From positions 138,939,539-139,003,538 of the forward strand of contig NC_133658.1 in assembly GCF_037893015.1 (NCBI RefSeq): a stretch of DNA of 64,000 nucleotides. Reading direction: 5' to 3'. How positions within the stretch are numbered: the first letter of the stretch is position 1; each line of letters opens with the position of its first letter. Both the position numbers and the translations under genes were made by a program. The notes below the pieces were generated by a model. That model saw nothing but the letters and a program-made list of their open reading frames with translations, had not been told where the DNA came from and did no database searches. Below are positions 22,680 through 34,317 of the stretch, one piece after another. Source of the stretch: Macrotis lagotis. Lineage: Eukaryota; Chordata; Mammalia; Peramelemorphia; Peramelidae.

Positions 22680-22925
22680 GGGCAAAAATCACATCATTTC
22701 AGTGGGAAGAGACCTCATCATTCATCCAGCCTGGTCATTCCTAAAAAAAACCCTTCCTTTTTCAGTGAAGAACTAAGCTCAATGAGGAGAAGTCCACTAC
22801 CAATCAATAAATATTCAGCTAAGTTCTGGGTGATACAAAAAGTGGCAAAATAACCCCCCAAATCCCGGTTCATGGCATCAAGAATTTACCTCCTAAGAGA
22901 ACCCATGCGAAATTTTTCCTTTCAT
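22680..22925 (-). mobile_element. Fragmentary MIR/L2, antisense
   Basis: 'cagtgggaagagacctcatc' and 'ctcaatgaggagaagtcc', then 'caatcaataaatattcagct', suggest decayed MIR and L2 pieces. Confidence 0.4.
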
Positions 22926-22979
22926 TAAGTTTCATAGTCATCTAAGCTCCCAATATAGGTTTCGTTCTAAGCTTTTCAC

Positions 22980-23720
22980 TTTGTTTCACCCCTTCCCCTG
23001 TATCCAATTAATTGTTAAATTCTGTCATTTCTACCTTCATAACATCTCATCTTCCCATTCTCTCCTCTCATACTATCACTACCCTGTTCCCTTATAATCT
23101 CAGTCATTTTGCCTATATTGCAATATCCTGATGGTTGGTTTCCCTGCTTCAAATCTCTCCTCACTCTAGTCCATTCCCCACTTAGCTATGAAACTGATCT
23201 TCCCTAAGAGCAAGATTTACCATGTCATCTTCTTATTCAATCGATAGTTTCCTATTGTCTCCAGAATCAAATATGAAAATTCTATTTGGCTTTTAAAACC
23301 TTTATACCTGGTCCCTTCTTTCCTTTCCAGTGGTCTTATACCTTACAACTATTCCCTTTGCCCAGCTCCTTTACACCATCACCTACTCTGTGGGCCAATC
23401 CATCTGCTTCCTGGCTCTGGGTACTTCACTAACTGTCACCCCCGTCTGAAGCTTACCCTTTCTTCAACTCTGCCTTCTGGCTTCCCTGTGTTCTTTCAAT
23501 TCTCAACTAAAATTCCCCACCTTCTCTTTCTACATGAAGTCTTCCTTCATCTTAGTGCCTTCCTTCTGAGATCATCTCCAATTTATCCTGTGCATATCTT
23601 TTTTGTATTTTGTAATTGTATGTTTCTTACTCCATTAGTTTGTGAGTTTCCTGAGATCAGAAACTGTCCCTGACCTATTTTTATATTTTCAGAGTGTGGC
23701 ACATTGTCTGACAGATGAAA
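22980..23720 (+). mobile_element. L2 LINE ORF2 C-terminus and 3' UTR
   Basis: Sense L2: 'gatggttggtttccctgctt', 'tagtttcctattgtctccag', 'ctggtcccttctttcctttc', 'ctacatgaagtcttccttca' and the end 'gagtttcctgagatcagaaa'. Well ordered over 700 bp but frameshifted. Confidence 0.85.
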
Positions 23721-24449
23721 TCAAGCCTCAATTTGCTTCCTTTCTTCCTTCCCTCATTGGGAAAAAAAGTCCTTCATGATAAGAGGTATGTCAAGGATGA
23801 GATATAGCCTGTCTCCTTAAGGAGCTCATAATCATCTTGAAGAGACCAGTTATCTACACAAGACAGATTAATTCAACAATACTTCAAGTTCCCATGATTT
23901 CATTGGCTTGGGTTCTTATTCTATTGATGCACAGCACAATTTCTCAATCATTTAGAAACTGATCTATGAAAATTTATTCTCCTGAGCCTCTTCAAATGAA
24001 TCTAGGCTTACAGAAAGAAAAAGACCACACAAACCAACCAAATGATCGGAGGTTTGAGTATCTAGGCTGGCACTCTAGGCCCATACTTGAAGACTCTTCT
24101 CCTTGGTCAAATCTACCAGAGGTTCTAGTTTTTGAGGACCCCAGGTCATTTTCACAGTTCCTTTGGTCATCAGAGGAAGACTACAATCTAACAAGTCTCC
24201 AAAAACAACACAAGATGACAATCTAGGACAATCCAGGATGATGTGCTAATAAAAGAAGGACCATTTCAATGTGAACCTTCATGGAGGAAGCATGACTTGA
24301 ACTTGACTTTTAAAGATGTAAAACATTTGAAATGGAGGAAAAACCAGAGCAATGGAGAGGAGATGAAGTTAAAGCCACAAAAAGAATATATTGAAGGAAA
24401 GTGAGAATGACAAGAAAGCACAAAACATATCTAGAGAAGAGCGAGAGAG
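23721..24449. other. No clear feature
   Basis: Mostly unique. A weak antisense L2 phrase (gtctccttaaggagctcata) at about 23811. The open frame at 23966-24226 (86 codons) has no recognisable domain. Confidence 0.45.
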
Positions 24450-24565
24450 CAACTCAAATCAATTCAATTCAACAAACATTTATTAAACAAGTTACTATGT
24501 ATAAGTATTGTTCTAGGTATTAGGGGATATAACGATAAAACCAAAATAAATCTAGGCCTTGATTA
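24450..24565 (-). mobile_element. L2 3' tail fragment, antisense
   Basis: 'cattcaacaaac'-type text (aacaaacatttattaaacaa) followed by 'gttctaggtattaggggata'. Confidence 0.55.
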
Positions 24566-25119
24566 ATGCAAATAACAATCCCTCCCACCTCTCTACCTGG
24601 AAATAGTTGCATTATTAAAATTCCAACTGCATAGGTCACTGAGTTGACTTTAGTAACCATATTTTACGTAATCAAAGTTTCAAATAGTACTTATTTGAAT
24701 TCATGTGACTATTTCAGAGGATTCATTATGCACAGTAATTACAACCTAGATTAACAGTTATCCCTTTCACATTGCAACTTTCTCCATCATGATTTCAATA
24801 AAAAAAATTTCATAAAAAATTAAGTGGGAATTTTTTGGGAGTTTTACCAAAGCCACAGATGACATACAAGTCAGTAGACATGCATAAAATATATCTATAG
24901 TATTTTATAATGTAAAGAAAAAAGAGAAGACAATCTGCAAAGTCAGAAGACTACTCTGGAACAAAGAAAGGACCAAAAATTTTAGATGGATTTGCTAGAT
25001 CATGGGGGCCACTCTGCCCCTAATCCCCACAATGTGGAAGGGATAACTGTAGTATCAACTTTTTAAGGATTTTATATTTTTATTAGTGGCAAACTGTACA
25101 CATAATGCTATTCCTAATT
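24566..25119. other. No recognised feature
   Basis: AT-rich unique sequence. No open frame or repeat recognised. Confidence 0.5.
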
Positions 25120-25330
25120 CTAATTCCAAAGCAGCTAGAGGCACAATAGATACTTACTAGCTGTGTAACCCTGAGTAAACTGCTCAATCTCTATTTGTCT
25201 CAGTTTCTTCGATTGTAAAATGGAACTAATAACAGTTATCTCACAGGGTTGTTGTATAAAATGAAACAATATTTATAAAGCACTTATACAGTGAATGGTA
25301 CCTAATAAGCCCTTTAAAATGCTTATCCCC
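25120..25330 (+). mobile_element. MIR-class SINE
   Basis: 'gctgtgtaaccctgagtaaa', 'tttgtctcagtttcttcgat', 'ctcacagggttgttgtataa' and 'gaatggtacctaataagccc' give a full sense MIR. Confidence 0.75.
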
Positions 25331-25379
25331 TACATAGATAATTAAATGCAAGATATATAAAAATAAATATATGTAATTT

Positions 25380-26340
25380 CAAGCAGATGAACAACTGGAG
25401 AAATCAGAAAAAGCCTCTTAAAAGAGATAGTGTTTGAGTTTAGATTTGAAGGGACCAGGAGGCAGACATGAAGAGGAACAGCATTCCAGGCATGGGAGAT
25501 GACCTTCAAATAACATGTAGAAAAATAGATGGAATGGTATGTACTAAGAAAGCAAGTTAGCCAACTTAGCTAGAAAATAGTATGCATTAGGAGGAGGAAT
25601 GTGTAATCAGCCTGGAAGGATAGAATGTAAAGGCCTTAAATGTCAAAGGTATTTTATTCAAAAGGAGCCATTGAAATTTGGTGAGAAGAGAAATAACATG
25701 TGCAGATCTGGGCTTTAGGAATATAAATTTGGCAACTAGGTTGAGGAAAGATTGCAGAGGAGAGAGGTAGTATTCAGGGAGATCAATTAGGAGACCATCG
25801 AGGTGATAAGAGTGAATTAGGGTAGTGGGGAGAAAGGGATATATGTGAGATGTATTATGGACATACAATTGGCAGGTCTTGGCCAATGACTGAATATGTG
25901 AAGGAAAGGAAATGATGACTCCTGAAGTTATCATTGACTGAAGAATGACTCCTAGCTTTCAAAGAAGAGTGATTAGAAGAATGAGAGAGCCCTCAACTAA
26001 TAGAAAAGTTAGGAAGAGGAGTAGGTTTGAGGGAAAAGATAATGAGTTCTATTTTGTACATGCTAGTCTGAGATGTTTCAGGGGCATCTGGGTAGAATTG
26101 TCCAGTAAACAATTAGGGATGCAAGACGAGTTCAATAGAGATGAAGACTAGATATGTTGAGTCATCTTCATAGAGATGATAATTGAACCAGGGGAGCTAA
26201 AGAGGATCCATAAGAAAGAGTATAGAAAGAGAAAAAAAAAAAGATCCAGAAAAGAATTGTTCTGGGGTACATTCACACATGATGGGGGTGGGGTAAGGGG
26301 AGAGGCTATGAATAATGAACAAAAAGTAGCCATGGAACAA
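25380..26340 (-). mobile_element. L2 LINE ORF2 relic, antisense
   Basis: On the minus strand, 25934-25587 remains open and keeps L2 ORF2 C-terminal text: HIQSLAKTCQLYVHN, then a decayed L-D-x-L-L-I-D-L-P region. The plus-strand text (gcattccaggcatgggagat; agagatgataattgaaccag) is the usual antisense signature. Chance open frame in a dead LINE. Confidence 0.85.
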
Positions 26341-26959
26341 TAGTAGGTGATATATGATTTATGGCTTTTTTTCCTTTAGTCACTATCAGTGCAACCTTAA
26401 GCTTGGTAAATAGGCAGGGTAAATAGGCAGGCTATCATAGGACTAAAACATAAGAACTAGCTGAGAAGGTTGCCACCAAAAAGAAGATAAAGGACTATAG
26501 TTTTTATTTCACATAAAAATGGACAGCAAGAAGAATTTTGCAGTGACCTACAGAGCATGCTACGTATGTGTTTCTGACAGTACAAAGAAATACCTATGTA
26601 TAAACAAAGTGCAAGTTGATTTCTGGCTATAGGGCTATAGGGACATATTTATGGACTCTACATTATCAAGGACAGTGAAGTGTTTCTCAAAAAAAAGTGC
26701 TTCAGAGAAAACAAAGAGAAGGAAGGCAAAAGTGTTGAGGTACAGGGAAGATTAATTCTTACCAAGAAGATGGAGGATAAAAGAGCATGATATGAAGAGA
26801 TCAGACAATTAGTCAACAGGTCAATATGCAGAAGGGAAGGAGGAAGAACGATGAATAAATGTTTGACATTTAAGTAATATAGATGAGGTTCTTCCATTAG
26901 AAGGGGTGGGGATAGGCCATCATAGGAAAAAGTAACTTCTTATAATTCAAGAAATGTTT
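26341..26959. other. No clear feature
   Basis: Includes a local direct duplication of 'gggtaaataggca' at about 26404-26431. The rest is unique or an unrecognisable 5' continuation of the LINE to its right. Confidence 0.45.
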
Positions 26960-28597
26960 CTGTAGCTCCATAATACCATTAGATAAGAGGTCATCCAAAA
27001 AATGGTCAGTGAAAGAAGAGCCAGGTATTAGTGGGTAGGGACAACCAGAGTGATATGCTGTCTTCTTGGAGTCTAGATCTGGGATGTAATGAAAAAACTA
27101 CCAAGACTTACCAAATCTGATGACTGCTCAGTTTTTGGTGACTCGTATGTGGATAAATTCCTTCCAGAAGGAATATAGAAAGCATTATTAAGGATTATGG
27201 AGTCCTGGAAGGAAAATCTGAAGAAATTATTATGGAAATATAGGTGTTGGGTTTTTTTATTATTGTTAACTTGATGGAGTCTGAAAGTGGAATCATATGA
27301 TTTTCTGAATGATAACTTAAAATATAGAAATGATAAACCAAGGATGAAATGCATCTAATGAAGATTGCTAAAAACTTATCTTATTAGAGTTTTGTGCAGT
27401 AAACAAGAGTTTTAAATAGAAACAAGAAAGGACAAGAGAAAACTGTTCATATTGATCTACCAAATATGGTAACATGGAGAGTAGCTTGTACATCACAGAA
27501 ACATTGAAGAAGGGAAGAAGATGATACTTAAGAGAGCTAGCAATAAAATACATTGCTTCAAATGCCTATGTAAAAATGTAGTAAGTATAAATAATATACA
27601 AATAGGGAAGTAGAGATCCTTAACACAAAGAGGCAGATTTGGATTCATAGGTTTCACCAAGACTTAGTAGAATGGAACATATGACAGTGATCTCTTTAAT
27701 GATAAAGTTCATTCAAAAAGAACAGAATAGATAAAAGTGACAGTGGGATAAAATTGAATATAAAAAGACATTGTTGTATGTGATAATCCAAGAAGAGGAA
27801 ATATAGTGAGGATCATTTGGATGAAGTTTAACTTGGAAAAATTAAATTATCATGGGAGTATTCTATAGATCACCTAGAAGAAAGAGGGATTGAATGAGCA
27901 ATTTCAGCAAATAAACTATACCCCTGACAAAGAAGGAAACTGTTATAATGATTATTGATTTCAGTTATCTGGAAATGTGCTTGGAAGCTTTCTTTACCAA
28001 AAGCAGAATAGATAAAAATATTTGATTTGCTTTAATGATGATTTCATCTTCCAAAATATGGAGGAAGTGACAAGGAAAACTTCTATTATAGATCAGACTC
28101 TCATCAGCAAGAAAGAAATCATTGCTATAGTAAAATGACAGAACTCTATGGATCAACAACTACTCTGTTATGAAGTTCATTATGAAAGAGAGGAAAAGTG
28201 AGCATAACCTAACACATACCCTAGAATTGGAGAGAGTAAATTTCAAAGATTTCTGAGTAAAGAAAAATAATATATAGTGACAATATTTTCCCAAGGAAAT
28301 TACTCAGGAGTGATAAAAAGTTTTTGAGGATGAAATCCTGAAGTCACAAATAAAAGTGACTCTGATGAGGAAGGAAAGGGAAAATGGACTAAAGAGACCA
28401 ATGTGGCTACCTGGAGAACTCATTACCCAGCTCATGTTTTAAAAGACAGGTATAGAAACGGAAGCAAGGTCAAGTAGCAGGAAAAATAAAAAAGGAATAG
28501 TTGAAGAATACTGCCAGAAGTAGTAAAGTTCAGTAAGTGCAAAAGCTGAAAGTGAATACTACAGAATTTTTAAAAAAGGAAGTTTTGAAAAGATTAG

Positions 28598-28625
28598 TGT
28601 CTGTGTGTGTGTGTGTGTGTGTGTA
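28598..28625. repeat. (TG)n microsatellite
   Basis: About 12 tg units inside the L3/CR1 relic. Confidence 0.9.
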
Positions 28626-29149
28626 TTTATTTACAATCTATGTTCAGAGCAAGAGAATCAAATAAGGAATATTATCCCAACCTGCAGTAGATAGGATGAT
28701 GATAGCAGACAATGGTAAAACTATTAACTACTCAATACTTATTTTGTTCTATTTTGTCTTCCAAAAATAATGATCTTTGAATTTGGAAAAATAAAACAGA
28801 AATGATTATTAGAAAATTAAAAGTTTAGCTAGATTAGCATCTAACTGTCCTCAATGAGTTCAAGTCACAAGGCATCTATAGAGATTATGTTCTACAACAC
28901 AGAAAAAACTAGCAAAACAGAGCTATGATCAACATTCTTTCAAAGATCTTGAAGAGTGGGAGAAATGTTGCATGATTAGTAAGGACAAGTATCTAATGTT
29001 CAAAGATGCAAGATAATAAACAAGTATCCAATGTTCAAAATAGCAAAGTGGGTGGCATCTACAAACTATAAACCAGTGAACTTGACATCTATTCCTGGAA
29101 AAATTCTAGGACATATTAAAATGATGGGGTTTTAGCAGCTGGTGTAAGA

Positions 29150-29350
29150 ATCAAAAAAACTCTAGACCAGGAGTCAAAAAGACGAGTTCAAATTTGACCT
29201 CAGCCTCTCACTAGCTGTGTGACCTTGGGCAAGTCATTTAACTATCAACTGCCTCATCTATAAAATAGGGATAATAATAATCTCTACTTCCCACAGTTGT
29301 TGGAAGGAATAATTGAGATGATATTTGTAAAAGATTTAGCACATTTAGTG
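29150..29350 (+). mobile_element. MIR-class SINE inside the L3 relic
   Basis: 'gagttcaaatttgacctcag', 'gctgtgtgaccttgggcaag', 'tcatctataaaatagggata' and 'gatgatatttgtaaaagatt'. The L3 reading resumes after it. Confidence 0.8.
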
Positions 29351-30059
29351 ATGAACATGATGATAAGGATGAAGATGAATATGACCAAAAGCCTTGATGA
29401 TTTCATTAACAACAGGTCACAATAGATTGATTTTCTTTTTTAAAAAACAGGATTACTAGATGGGTAGATTGAATGTTATAGATACAGTAGCATTCTTATA
29501 GTTCATCAAAACATTTCACAAGTATCTTATGTTATCATGGTAAACAAGATGGACACATGTGGCTTAGGCTATTGTATAGTGGTTAGGAATGAAAACTTTA
29601 TGAATGACTTTGTCCCAAGAATAGTTTTTATTGGATTAATGTCAATTTATTAAAATCAAAAAACCAATGTACCTCAGAATTACAGATATCAAGTTGAGGG
29701 AGGTAACTAAAATATTGACCTAAAGATCAAGGAAGCAAAGAGATACTTACAGATTAGAAAAATGGATCAAATCTTAATAAGATGAAGTTCATTAAAATAA
29801 ATTTCAATTTCTACATTTGGATTATTTATCACTTCCCAAAAATAGCAAATAGAGAATAGGGGCCAGACAAGAGTTCCTCCCAAAAAGATCTTATATAAAT
29901 ATAAAATAGCATGTCCCTCTCCCCCCCAAAATAATTATAGCCTGAATTGATATACATAAATTCCAGGACAAGGGAGAAAATGAGTCTATCATAATCTACT
30001 CTAGAATACTGTGTTCCATTTAAGGCACATTTTAGGAAGGACATCTGATTGAAATTTGA

Positions 30060-30290
30060 AATTCATTCTCAAAAAAATATGACATCAAGGAGGAGATGCC
30101 ATGACAATAAAGTGGGCTGGATTGGAGTGAAGGGTGCTGTGCTGAGTCTCACTTTCTTCTCCAGAGCCATCTGGGTTCAGTGGCCAGATATCAATCAGGA
30201 TGACTGGAGATGGCCCTTGATGCAAGGTAATCAGGGTGAAGTGACTTTTCCAAGGCCACACATCTAAGCTGCTTTGAAGATTCATATTTA
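30060..30290 (-). mobile_element. Marsupial SINE of the 48645/39265 type
   Basis: Left end 'atgacatcaaggaggagatg', middle 'ttctccagagccatctgggt' and 'caggatgactggagatggc', right end 'gtgacttttccaaggccaca'. Same order as the copies at 39265 and 48645. The orientation is set by the tRNA-like head at the right of the longer copies. Confidence 0.7.
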
Positions 30291-31077
30291 TTTAGAGGTC
30301 TAGTAAGAACCCCAGTCAGATTCATTCTAATTGCAAGTCAGATTTGATCTAATAATCTGGCTCCAAAATGAAGTTGGTCTATCCTTAAATTGAAATCTTT
30401 TTCAGTACTGAATTTCAACATATAAATGTATGTATGTACATGCTGATTTCACTTTGTCAGTTAGCTATTATATCTATTATAAACTTCATCAATTCCATTT
30501 CATAAACAAAACAGTAAAAGAAGAGTTTTTTTTCAACATTAACACATTTTTTAAAATGACACAGTGCAACATTTGAACCTGAATTTATTTTTCTTGCCCT
30601 TTTTTTTTCCAGAAATGTTCATTACAAGACCTCAAATACTACGCCAGCACAGCACAATCTCTGCCAGGTCCAATACTAAAATGAATCAAGTACAGATTCA
30701 GCAGTAATAATAGCAGCTGGCATTTATTTATATAGTGTGTTATCTCATTTAAGCAACGGAGAGAATGTGAATCTTGATCAACATAGAACCAGTCTAGCTA
30801 AGTACCCAGAGGTTCATTCCCAGAAGGTTGACTACTAAGTGATGAAATTTTTGGCTACAACTACAAATGAGACCATTATTTTTAAAAGGGCAAGGAAAAA
30901 GGTACAGAGAGTGCCTTTCTTGATGACATCATAGATCTTTTCAAGTAATGAAGTTTCTCTATAAAATGAATCCTTTCTGAATGAATGTGAAGAAGAACAT
31001 GACAAGGCTAAAGCATATTTAAAAAGAAAGGAAAGAAAATTAGATTCCATACAAGAATCATTTGAAAGAAAAGAGGA
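30291..31077. other. No recognised gene
   Basis: AT-rich unique sequence with a small MIR/L2-like phrase near 30715 (cagctggcatttatttatat). Confidence 0.5.
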
Positions 31078-31178
31078 AGGAGGGAGAGAAGGAAGGAAGG
31101 AAGGAAGGAAGGAAGGAAGGAAGGAAGGAAGGAAGGAAGGAAGGAAGGAAGGAAGGAAGGAAGGAAGGAAGGAAGGAA
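31078..31178. repeat. (GGAA)n microsatellite
   Basis: About 22 perfect ggaa units (gaag/ggaa phase) preceded by a few imperfect units. The long minus-strand open frame over it (31245-30835) encodes mainly an FLPS repeat and is not a gene. Confidence 0.97.
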
Positions 31179-31239
31179 TTATTTCCATATCACTAGAGTA
31201 ATAATAAAAACAAAGTGATACTTGTTGGAGAGGCTCTAT

Positions 31240-31420
31240 AATCATGGATTAGGCTTGACAACTTCTGAGGTCCCTTCCAGCTCAAGGCAATGACTGTCCT
31301 TTGCCTTTCTATGAATCCCAGGTAGCATCTGACACATAGTAGGGATTTAACAAAAGATTATTGACTTGTGACCTTGGACAAGTTACCTAATCCCATTGCC
31401 CTACAAAAATAAACAAAAAT
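31240..31420. mobile_element. MIR/L2 tail fragments
   Basis: 'gaggtcccttccagctcaag' (MIR end) then 'ctgacacatagtagggattt' (L2 tail) and 'gtgaccttggacaagttacc'. Composite of old pieces. Confidence 0.55.
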
Positions 31421-31489
31421 AATGTTTATTTACTGTATGACTGAAATTAATTTCAATTCAAACTGTAAATACCTACTATGTCACAGGTT

Positions 31490-32765
31490 TTTAGTTAGTT
31501 ATACAAACAATAGCAAAATAGATTGGGCTTTTGTCCCTATTGAGATGATATCACAAGGACATAAATAAATAACAGGAAAGAGATATAGGATACTAGGTGG
31601 AGGAAGAAATATACCAGGAAAGAAAATTTCATGAAGACAGAGGCATGTAAACTGAGCTTTGTAGAAAGATAAGGATTGTGAAAGCAGAGATAAGAAAGGA
31701 GCATATATCAGACTTGGGAGTGAGGTTGGATTTAGAACATCAAATATAGAGAATATTCTGGTAATTTGAGGGGTAGATGGTTGTAATGAAGAATATATGG
31801 GGGGCGGCTAGGTGGCGCAGTGGATAAAGCACCGGCCCTAGAGTCAGGAGTACCTGGGTTCAAATCCAGTCTCAGACAATTAATAATTACGTAGCTGTGT
31901 GGCCTTGGGCAAGCCACTTAAACCCATTTGCCTTGCAAAAACCTAAAAATAAAAAAGAATATATGAAGAATAGCAATGTGAAATAATCCTGAACAGGTAA
32001 GTTAGAGTCAGATTTTGGAGGGCTGTGAAAACCAGGTTGGTGAATTAGTATTTTAATCTGAGAAATAGAAAGTCAATAGGAGTACATAGTCAAATCTAGC
32101 TAAGGGAACTTATTGTGATGGCTGGGTGAAAAATAGAGAGGAGGAAAAAAATAAAGGCATAAAGACTAAACAATAGACCTAGAGATCTCACTGTGATCTC
32201 ATTGGCTCTCAAGGTAACAACCTCTCAGAGTTCTCTGCAATCAGGAGACAATGGCATTAATCCAAGCCAGGGATGAGGATGGTAGGGCTCTTACCATAGA
32301 GAAGTTTAGAAGAATGTTCAGGATAAGAGTAAAAATAAGGAGTTCCATTTTAGCTATGTTGAGTTTGAGATATTCATGGAAAATCCAGATGATTTTCAAT
32401 AGGCTGGTATGTGACCAAAGTGCGATATAGAGATTAGGTTAGATATTTGGGACTCCTCTGGATAGACAGAATAAATGAACCCAGAGAAGTAAATGAGATC
32501 ATTAAGAAAAAGAGTACAGAGAGAAAAGACAAATGGGCCAAGAATAGAGTCTTGATGACTGGTGATGAGAAATAGATGAATCAGCAAAGAAAACTGAAAT
32601 GCATCTCAGCAAAAATCTGAGAGATGGGAACAAAAGAAGAAAACAATGTTGATGAAGCCAAAGTAAAATGTAAGTAGGGACTGCTCAAGTGTCAAAAGCT
32701 GCAGAGTGGTCAAAAAGGATGTGGACTGACAAAATTTGGTAGTAAAATAGAGGAGAGATTATAGA
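31490..32765 (-). mobile_element. L2 LINE ORF2 relic, antisense, split by WSINE1
   Basis: Complement of L2. The minus strand over 32587-32396 keeps a decayed reverse-transcriptase box (HQDSILGPFVFSLCTLFLND), equivalent to the P-Q-G-S-x-L-G-P motif of this polymerase family. 'gtcaaaagctgcagagtggt' at about 32692 continues the ORF2. Interrupted at 31800 by a WSINE1. Inactive. Confidence 0.8.
31800..31954 (+). mobile_element. WSINE1-type SINE, near consensus, with TSD
   Basis: Complete and little decayed: cggctaggtggcgcagtgg head, gggttcaaatcc box, core and A-rich tail. An 11-bp perfect repeat, aagaatatatg, flanks it at 31789-31799 and 31955-31965. One of the youngest insertions in the window. 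Confidence 0.95.
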
Positions 32766-32784
32766 ATGGTCATATGAGTTGATT

Positions 32785-32985
32785 GACTAGAGTGTTAGAA
32801 CTGCAGTCAGTATGATTCAATTTCAAATCTGGTCTCAGACACTTATTAGCCATGTGACCCTGGGCAAATCACCTTTTTTAACCTGAGTTTCCTCATTTAT
32901 AAGATGAAGAGAATGATAGGAACTATAAATGATATAGCATGTACAGTGCTTTACAAATTTTAAAGTGATATATCAATGCTAATTC
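32785..32985 (+). mobile_element. MIR-class SINE
   Basis: 'ttcaaatctggtctcagaca', 'ccatgtgaccctgggcaaat', 'gagtttcctcatttataaga' and 'gtgatatatcaatgctaatt'. Confidence 0.75.
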
Positions 32986-32989
32986 ATGA

Positions 32990-33110
32990 CTTTCTGTTAC
33001 TTCCTTTCTATTTCCATTCTACCAGCTGATCTGGGACCTAATCACCTCCTACCTAGATTATTGTAACTACCTCTTATGATACTGCCTTGATTGGATTCAT
33101 CATCTTACCC
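32990..33110 (+). mobile_element. L2 LINE fragment
   Basis: 'gggacctaatcacctcctac' and 'ctagattattgtaactacct' match the L2 ORF2 C-terminal region. Confidence 0.6.
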
Positions 33111-33245
33111 AGAAGTTAAGATATAATTGACTAACTCTGGAGATAAAATCAACATTTGGAACTCAGCAGAAGAGCAGGGAATAAAAACTGGTTTGACCTA
33201 ATTCTCTGGGAAAAAAATTCTCAGTAAAAGACTGGACAGATTGAA

Positions 33246-33830
33246 AATTCAGGGGATTCCCATCAATTGGGGAAGGGCTGAACAAATTTTAGTATATGAC
33301 TATGTTGGAACACTATTGTTCTATAAGAACTTCAGAATCACCTGGAAAGGTTTGCATGAATTGATGCTGAATGAAGTGAGTAGAACCAGAAGAACATTAT
33401 ACACAGTAACAGCAGCACTGGGTGATGATCAGCTATGATGGACTTGTTCATTTCAGCTGTACAATAATCAAAGGCAATTCTAAATGACTTGTAATGAAAA
33501 ATACCAACCACAACCAGAAACGGAACCAAGGATTTTAAATGCAGACCAAAGCTTACCATCATCAGTTTTTAACAAGAATCCTTATTTTTTTTCTTTTTGA
33601 ATTTGATTCTTCTTTCACAACATGATTAATGTGGATCTATGTTTAGCATGGTTATACATGTATGGTCTATATTAGATTGCTTTCTGTCAGGGGAGGTGAA
33701 AGGGAAGGAAGGGAGGGAGGGAGAAAAGATGTAAAACTCAACACCTTGCAAAAAGAATGATTGTTGAAAACTACCATTGCTTGTAATTGGAAAAATAAAT
33801 AAACAAAATATTTAAATTAAAAAAAGAAAA
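33246..33830 (+). mobile_element. L1 3' end, first of a tandem pair
   Basis: Marsupial-type L1 3' region: 'ttcccatcaattggggaagg', 'gatgctgaatgaagtgagta', 'gtgatgatcagctatgatgg', 'tgtcaggggaggtgaaaggg' and an A-rich end. No coding capacity. It runs straight into a second copy of the same 3' region, with no unrelated DNA between. Confidence 0.85.
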
Positions 33831-34317
33831 GATTGGAAAGACCTGCATGAACTGATATTGAATGAAGTGAGTAGAACCAGAACATTGCACACATTAGCAA
33901 CATTATATAATGATCAACTATGATAGATTTGTTCTTCTCAGAAATGCAACGATCAAAGACAGTTCTAAAGGACTTGTGATGGAAAATATTATCCATACCT
34001 AGAGAAGGAACTATGGAATCTAAATGCAAATTTTTAATTTTTAAAATTCATTTTACGCTTTATGGTTTTTCCCTCTCACAATTTTTCCCCCTTTTGATCC
34101 TATTCTTCTTTCACAACATGAATGCTATGGAAATATTAACATTGTTATGCATATATAACCTATATTAAATTACTTGCTGTCAAGGGGAAGAGGGAGGGAA
34201 GGGAGGGAAGGAGGGAGAAGAATGTGGAACTCAGAACTTTACAAGAAAATGTATGTTGAAAACTACCTTTGCATGTCATTGGCAAAATAAATAAATTTAT
34301 TTAAAAAAGAAAAAAAT
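33831..34317 (+). mobile_element. L1 3' end, second of a tandem pair
   Basis: Repeats the text of the first copy from 'gattggaaagacctgcatga' onward, through 'ttctttcacaacatgaatgc', to an A-rich tail. 5'-truncated within the same region. The pair together is bracketed by related 15-mers, actggacagattgaa at 33231 and actggacagaccgaa at 34318, a probable TSD. Confidence 0.85.

Larger units (their letters stand above)
26960..30050 (+). mobile_element. L3/CR1 LINE, long decayed copy
   Basis: About 3 kb in sense orientation. 26960-27600 resembles the esterase-like upstream region of CR1-type elements. At 27917-27982 the reading TVIMIIDFSYLEMC matches the endonuclease D-F-N-Y region of ORF2. At 29064-29108 the reading NYKPVNLTSIPGKIL is the conserved start of the CR1 reverse transcriptase. 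Later text (aacaagatggacacatgtgg; gttttattggattaatgtc-like at 29625) continues the polymerase. Many stops and frameshifts, and a MIR inserted at 29150. No function remains. Confidence 0.85.

Noticed and set aside
25587..25934. 115-codon minus-strand frame
   Set aside because: L2 ORF2 remnant with no start context or intact domain.
30835..31245. 136-codon minus-strand open frame with an FLPS repeat
   Set aside because: It is the GGAA microsatellite read as protein; any long GGAA tract stays open.
31800..31954. tRNA-like A- and B-box text in SINE heads
   Set aside because: No cloverleaf with an anticodon arm forms; these are SINE promoters, not tRNA genes. The same holds for all WSINE1 copies.
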